A stretch of 39,846 nt of DNA from contig JAPORB010000064.1 in NCBI GenBank assembly GCA_026710425.1, positions 2,388-42,233 on the forward strand. Direction: 5' to 3'. Positions 35,583-39,846 of the stretch are shown here, piece by piece (positions within the stretch are counted from its first letter, which is position 1; every line of letters begins with the position of its first letter). This DNA is from Gammaproteobacteria bacterium (GTDB taxonomy: Bacteria > Pseudomonadota > Gammaproteobacteria > Pseudomonadales > Pseudohongiellaceae). The notes below the pieces were generated by a model. That model saw only the letters and a program-made list of their open reading frames with translations, did no database searches and was not told the DNA's origin. The position numbers and the translations under genes are program-made.

Positions 35583-36017
35583 GAATTTTGATCAAATTTT
35601 CAGGTCAATTAGCAATTAATGCCAGATTCAGGCTTGCAGTTCAACAATTGGTATGTTGGAACTGCTCATTTTTGATAGGGTCCATTGCAGTTGAGATTAA
35701 ACAAGCTTAGCTGTTGCTGATTTTTCCAATGGCCCTGGCCAACCTCTTTTCAGGAAGCTACGATTGCATCACTCTGAAGAGACTGCGCTCCAGTTTCGGC
35801 AATTCAAGTCTGTCCTGCCTATAAGCGTGCCTGCTCAGTTCGAATTACCATGCATAAACAGGCCTTAGATCTTCTCTTAATCGCCATATGAATCAGTATA
35901 GCCCAAAAGCTTGTCTGAGTAAGAAAACTTGGATCATGCGATTGAAGTCGAGTGTTATTCGTGATTGAATCCATCTACCAAAATAAACAACCCCTCAGCG
36001 GATAATAGAATCAAAAA
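35583..36017. other. Divergent intergenic region, no gene seen
   Basis: 435 bp between the HolD-like gene and the oxidoreductase gene, which are transcribed away from each other. It must hold both promoters, but I find no hexamer pair with good match and spacing. No reading frame, repeat or hairpin stands out. Confidence 0.35.
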
Positions 36018-37001
36018 ATGAAAGCAGTTTTGTGTAAAGCCTACGGACCACCCGAGAGTCTGGTCATGGAGGAAGTTCCTGACCCACAACCGGGAAAAGG
36101 TGAAGCAGTCATTGAGGTGCATGCTGCCTCCCTGAATTTCCCCGATGGTCTGCAAATTCAGGGCAAATATCAGTTCCAACCTCCCATGCCATTCTCTCCC
36201 GGATCCGAGGTCGGCGGCACAATCAAGGCCAAGGGATCCGGATTCTCGGGCTTTGAAGTGGGTGATCGGGTCATGGCCATTCCCGGTATCGGCGGTCTTG
36301 CCGAACAGGTGCTGGTGAAGGCCGATAGTGTGCACGCTATCCCCGATTCAATGGATTTCAAAACTGCGGCGGGTTTTGCCATGGTCTATACCACCTCCTA
36401 CCATGCACTGAAACAGCGGGCCCAATTGCAACCTGATGAAACTCTTTTGGTTCTTGGTGCCAGCGGCGGGGTAGGTATCACGGCAGTTGAGTTGGGCAAG
36501 GTTATGGGGGCCAAGGTCATAGCCGCTGCCAGTAGCGAGGAGAAATTGGATTTTGTGCGCAAATTCAACCCTGATGCCACCATCAACTACAGCGATGGCG
36601 AACTGAAGGAGAAAGTCAAGGCACTTACGGATGATCGAGGGGCAGATGTTATCTATGACCCTGTCGGTGGAGATTTGTTTGATCAGTGTTGTCGCTGTAT
36701 CAATTGGAAAGGTCGACTGCTGGTAATTGGATTTACCAGTGGTCGCATACCGGAGTACAAGGCCAATCTGGCCCTACTCAAGGGATCTTCCATGGTTGGG
36801 GTATTTCTCGGGCGTTTTCGGCGGGAGGAACCGACTGAGTATGCCAGAAATTTTGAAGAATTACTGTCCCTTTATCAGCAGAGCAAGCTAAATCCTGTGG
36901 TTACGCAGGTTTTCCCCAGCCACCAGTTCGTAGATGCCTTCAATGTGTTCACCCGACGCAAGGCCATGGGCAAAGTCACCGTTGAGTTCAGAGCCGAATA
37001 G
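36018..37001 (+). CDS. Zinc-free MDR-family NADPH:quinone oxidoreductase
   Basis: A 327-aa medium-chain dehydrogenase/reductase of the quinone oxidoreductase type. Landmarks: AASLNFPDGLQIQGKY (about 36-51), PFSPGSEVGGTIKAKG (about 58-73), the NADP motif LVLGASGGVGITAVELGKVMG (about 143-163), and the C-terminal AMGKVTVEF. Structural and catalytic zinc cysteines are absent, as expected for this branch. It probably reduces quinones or enones using NADPH. The acyl-CoA ligase gene starts 9 bp after its stop, so the pair is an operon. Actual substrate may be an alpha,beta-unsaturated acyl derivative; that is inferred from the neighbour. Confidence 0.9.
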   Translation: MKAVLCKAYGPPESLVMEEVPDPQPGKGEAVIEVHAASLNFPDGLQIQGKYQFQPPMPFSPGSEVGGTIKAKGSGFSGFEVGDRVMAIPGIGGLAEQVLVKADSVHAIPDSMDFKTAAGFAMVYTTSYHALKQRAQLQPDETLLVLGASGGVGITAVELGKVMGAKVIAAASSEEKLDFVRKFNPDATINYSDGELKEKVKALTDDRGADVIYDPVGGDLFDQCCRCINWKGRLLVIGFTSGRIPEYKANLALLKGSSMVGVFLGRFRREEPTEYARNFEELLSLYQQSKLNPVVTQVFPSHQFVDAFNVFTRRKAMGKVTVEFRAE

Positions 37002-37010
37002 TATCTTCTC

Positions 37011-38738
37011 ATGATGAGTAATGAAGACATTCGCCAGGATCTGCTAAAGCTCAGGGACATAGTTTCTGCACACAAGGCACCGGATGCGCCACTGGCGGTC
37101 GGCACTGCGGTAATCGACGGCATTGAACTACCGGTATTCACTAAGGTGCCCAACAGTCTTGGGGAGTTTTACGCCATTGCCCTGGAAGGAGCGAATCTTC
37201 CTTTTCTCGTTTATGAACAGGAACGTTATAGCTTTCATGAGAGTTTGGAGATGGCCAGACGCATGGCTAGGGTACTGCTTGAAAGTTACCGACTGGCTAG
37301 AGGCGATCGGGTCGCTATCTGTGCACGTAATTGCCCGGAATGGTGCCTGGCCTATATGGCAATCACCATGGCTGGTGGCATCGTGGTTCCCATGAATTCT
37401 TGGTGGCGCAGCCAGGAACTTGAGTTCGGCCTCAGCGATAGCGGTAGCCGACTGGTCTTTGCAGACTTGCCTCGTTATCAGGCAATTGCACCCCAGTTAC
37501 CAAGGCTGGAAGTCGACGCCATACTGATCAAGCCTTGCCAAGATGATCCGTCATCATTGCCAGATTTTTATACGCTACTGGAGACGGTGGATCCCCTGAG
37601 CGAGGAAGAAATTGCAGAGCTTCAAATTGGCCCTGAGCATAATGCCTCAATTATGTATACCTCGGGATCCACTGGTGAGCCCAAAGGGGTTCTTTCTACC
37701 CATCGCGCTATTCTCAGTGCCCTATATACTTGGAAATTCGTCAAGGAAGTCAACGAGATACTGCGGCCGGAACTGCTTGAACCCAATCCAGAGTATCAAC
37801 CAGCCCTGCTCGCCAATGTTCCCCTGTTTCATGTTACCGGCAGTCACGCTCAGTTCCTGCAATGTTTTCTTTATCACCGCAAATTCGTGATGATGTACAA
37901 GTGGGATGCTGAAACGGCACTAGATCTTATCGAACGCGAGCGAATTTCCATCTTGCATGGGGTTCCTACCATGACTTGGGAGGTCATGCAGTCGAAAAAA
38001 TTTGCCAGCACAGATCTCAGTAGCCTCCGAGGTATCCAGAGTGGCGGTGCGCCACGCCCTCCAGAGCATCTGAGTCAGATGCTGAATGTGTTCCCGCAGA
38101 AAGCTCAGCCCGGCCTGGGTTATGGGCTGACCGAGACCAATGGCCTGGGTGCGATTATTGGTGGCAAATTCTATATTGCCAAGTCAGACAGCACTGGGCG
38201 CCCCACACCTCCACTCACTGAACTAAAAATCGTGGATGATATTGGCAATATCCTTGAAACCGGAGAGGCTGGTGAAATCTGCATTAAGGGGCCTTCGCTG
38301 ATGCGAGGTTACTGGAACAACCCAGAGGCTACAGCCGAAGTCCTAAAGGACGGCTGGTTTCATACCGGAGATATCGGGTACCTTGATACCCTTGGTTTCC
38401 TAACGATTACGGGACGTGCCAAAGACATCGTTATTCGGGGCGGCGAGAATATAGCCTGTACGGAAGTGGAGTATGCTTTGGCCGAACATGCCGCGGTGAG
38501 TGAAGCGGCTGTATACGGTATTCCAGATGAGCGACTAGGTGAAGTACCCTGTGCCACAGTCATGCTCAAAGTCGGTGTATCAGTCTCGGAGGCTGAAATA
38601 CAGGCGTTTCTGCAAGACAGGATTGCCGCCTTCAAGGTTCCGACACGCATTCATCTACAGTATGACCAGCTGCCCCGTATTGCCACGGGCAAAATCGCCA
38701 AAATGCAACTCCGTCAGCAAACCATCGACTCCCTTTAG
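37011..38738 (+). CDS. AMP-forming acyl-CoA synthetase (AMP-binding ligase)
   Basis: A 575-aa ANL-superfamily ligase. Core motifs: phosphate loop MYTSGSTGEPKGV (215-227), PLFHVTGSH (about 275-283), GYGLTETNG (about 370-378), the WFHTGDIGYLD motif with its ribose-binding Asp, the hinge GRAKDIVIRGGENI, and the C-terminal catalytic Lys in RIATGKIAKMQL. It activates a carboxylic acid to acyl-AMP and then acyl-CoA; the exact chain length is not decidable. Starts at ATG 37011, with a second ATG at 37014; no strong Shine-Dalgarno, consistent with coupling to the oxidoreductase 9 bp upstream. Confidence 0.93.
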   Translation: MMSNEDIRQDLLKLRDIVSAHKAPDAPLAVGTAVIDGIELPVFTKVPNSLGEFYAIALEGANLPFLVYEQERYSFHESLEMARRMARVLLESYRLARGDRVAICARNCPEWCLAYMAITMAGGIVVPMNSWWRSQELEFGLSDSGSRLVFADLPRYQAIAPQLPRLEVDAILIKPCQDDPSSLPDFYTLLETVDPLSEEEIAELQIGPEHNASIMYTSGSTGEPKGVLSTHRAILSALYTWKFVKEVNEILRPELLEPNPEYQPALLANVPLFHVTGSHAQFLQCFLYHRKFVMMYKWDAETALDLIERERISILHGVPTMTWEVMQSKKFASTDLSSLRGIQSGGAPRPPEHLSQMLNVFPQKAQPGLGYGLTETNGLGAIIGGKFYIAKSDSTGRPTPPLTELKIVDDIGNILETGEAGEICIKGPSLMRGYWNNPEATAEVLKDGWFHTGDIGYLDTLGFLTITGRAKDIVIRGGENIACTEVEYALAEHAAVSEAAVYGIPDERLGEVPCATVMLKVGVSVSEAEIQAFLQDRIAAFKVPTRIHLQYDQLPRIATGKIAKMQLRQQTIDSL

Positions 38739-38917
38739 TCAAATCTTCCTTTTGTTTTTACCACATTTTTGGGGCCTTAAGCCAGTAACCATGCGGCTTG
38801 CAGAGGTTTTGAGGGTGTAAAAGTGTACCCAGTAGATTTTTGCATATTTTATGATTTAATTTTTTTATGTGCTATAATTAAAGAATATAAGGATACTACC
38901 GATATTATTATGTAGCC
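38739..38917. other. Gap holding the likely left end of an IS1634-type element
   Basis: After the ligase stop comes an AT-rich leader to the transposase. GGGTGTAAAAGTGTACCC (38813-38830) has complementary GGGT/ACCC ends and is a possible left terminus. TATAAT at 38873-38878 could be the transposase -10. With the right end outside the window, the terminal inverted repeats cannot be checked. Confidence 0.25.
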
Positions 38918-39846
38918 ATGTATATCGAAACAGTCCCCAACCGCAATTCTACGCCCACTACCCTGCTCCGCGAGTCCTATCGCCAGCACGGCAAGGTCAA
39001 GAAACGCACCCTCGCCAATCTCACCCATTGGCCTAAGCACCTGGTCCAGGATTTCAACCTGTTGCTCAAAGGCGGGACCGCCATTGCCGACCTCAATACC
39101 TCCCTCACCATCCAGCGTTCACTCCCCCACGGTGCCGTAGTCGCCGTGCTGGGCTCACTCAAAAAATTGGGCCTGCATCGACTCATCGATCGCAAAAACT
39201 CACGCCACTCGCAACTGGTGTTGGCCATGATTGTGGCACGTATCCTGGAACCCAGTTCAAAGCTGGCCACGGCCCGAGGCCTGAGCGAGATCCAAGGCGA
39301 GATTCCGGCCAACACCTTGGTCGATACTCTGGCACTGGACAAGGTGAACGAGGACGATTTGTACGAAGCCATGGACTGGCTGCTGGAACATCAACCTCGC
39401 ATTGAACAAGCCCTGGCGAAGCGGCATCTCGACGAGGGAGCCTTGGTGATGTATGACCTGACCTCGGTCTATATGGAGGGGCGCAAGTGTGAATTGGCAA
39501 AGCGAGGGTATTCCCGCGATGGCAAGAAAGGCAAACTACAGGTAGAGTTCGGGCTGTTATGTAATGCGGATGGCTGTCCGGTGGCCGTGGAAGTCTATGC
39601 CGGTAATACAGCTGATCCCAACACCGTTGGTTCTCAAATCTACAAGCTGCGAGAGCGGTTTGGCCTGTCCAAGGTGGTGCTGGTGGGAGACCGGGGGATG
39701 TTGACCGAGGCGCGCATCCGCGAGGAGGTCAAACCGGCGGGGTTGGACTGGATCAGTGCCTTGCGGGGCCCGGCCATTCGCAAGCTGATGGAGGCCAAGG
39801 CTGTCCAGCTGTCGCTGTTTGATGAGAAAGACTTGGTGGAGATCCG
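38918..39846 (+). CDS. IS1634-type transposase, 3' part beyond the window
   Basis: The frame is open from ATG 38918 (MYIETVPNRNSTPTTLLRES) to the right edge, 309 codons. IS1634-family (IS4-superfamily) features: the VKKRTLANLTHWP start, RILEPSSKLATARGL, then DDE residues in MYDLTSVYMEG (first Asp) and VVLVGDRGMLTEAR (second Asp). The third acidic residue lies outside. Composition is more GC-rich than its AT-rich leader, as usual for a transferred element. Nothing visible is broken, so the transposase may be intact. It copies or moves the element by a DDE mechanism. Confidence 0.88.
   Translation, partial: MYIETVPNRNSTPTTLLRESYRQHGKVKKRTLANLTHWPKHLVQDFNLLLKGGTAIADLNTSLTIQRSLPHGAVVAVLGSLKKLGLHRLIDRKNSRHSQLVLAMIVARILEPSSKLATARGLSEIQGEIPANTLVDTLALDKVNEDDLYEAMDWLLEHQPRIEQALAKRHLDEGALVMYDLTSVYMEGRKCELAKRGYSRDGKKGKLQVEFGLLCNADGCPVAVEVYAGNTADPNTVGSQIYKLRERFGLSKVVLVGDRGMLTEARIREEVKPAGLDWISALRGPAIRKLMEAKAVQLSLFDEKDLVEI

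Overview
The window looks like a piece of a gammaproteobacterial chromosome of roughly 50% GC, most likely from a free-living aquatic lineage. The evidence is the prfC-tgt-yajC-secD-secF block, an MltD-type LysM transglycosylase, a HolD-like gene next to rimI, and several acyl-CoA catabolism genes. I cannot name the genus from sequence alone.

Layout. (1) 1-14044, minus strand: eight tightly packed, partly overlapping genes transcribed from 14044 leftwards: DUF4175 coiled-coil membrane protein, membrane vWA/GATase-like protein, caspase/C13-fold protein lacking its catalytic Cys, TPR plus HExxH peptidase, DUF4159 protein, MoxR AAA+ ATPase, DUF58 protein, and a BatA-like vWA protein cut by the left edge. 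This is an enlarged MoxR/vWA envelope system. A near-perfect 22-bp dyad lies about 45 bp upstream of the first gene. (2) 14309-16205: a Nudix hydrolase and a divergent SDR with a readable sigma70-type promoter. (3) 16206-20106: an AT-rich, gene-poor island with one intact Mrr-family endonuclease, the wreck of a second one, and a four-copy 17-bp tandem repeat upstream of the intact gene. (4) 20107-28735, minus strand: mltD, then secF, secD, yajC, tgt and prfC (transcribed prfC to secF). A strong three-way-junction RNA fold lies between tgt and yajC. (5) 28736-30179: no intact gene, but decayed reading frames. (6) 30180-38738: acyl-CoA dehydrogenase, an uncharacterised protein, an AT-rich region with DnaA-box-like motifs, a secreted protein with a T4-lysozyme-like active-site motif, a small membrane protein, rimI, a HolD-like protein, and a quinone-oxidoreductase/acyl-CoA-ligase pair. 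(7) 38918 to the right edge: the 5' part of an IS1634-type transposase.

How it fits together. The left operon probably builds a membrane-anchored complex in which the MoxR ATPase remodels vWA partners, with periplasmic peptidase-fold proteins attached. The prfC-tgt-sec block joins translation release, tRNA queuosine modification and SecDF-YajC export. The SDR, acyl-CoA dehydrogenase, MDR oxidoreductase and AMP-ligase are scattered parts of acyl-CoA catabolism. The most novel-looking items are the extended MoxR operon with its Cys-less caspase fold, the tgt-yajC RNA fold, the lysozyme-like protein, and the DnaA-box-like intergenic region.
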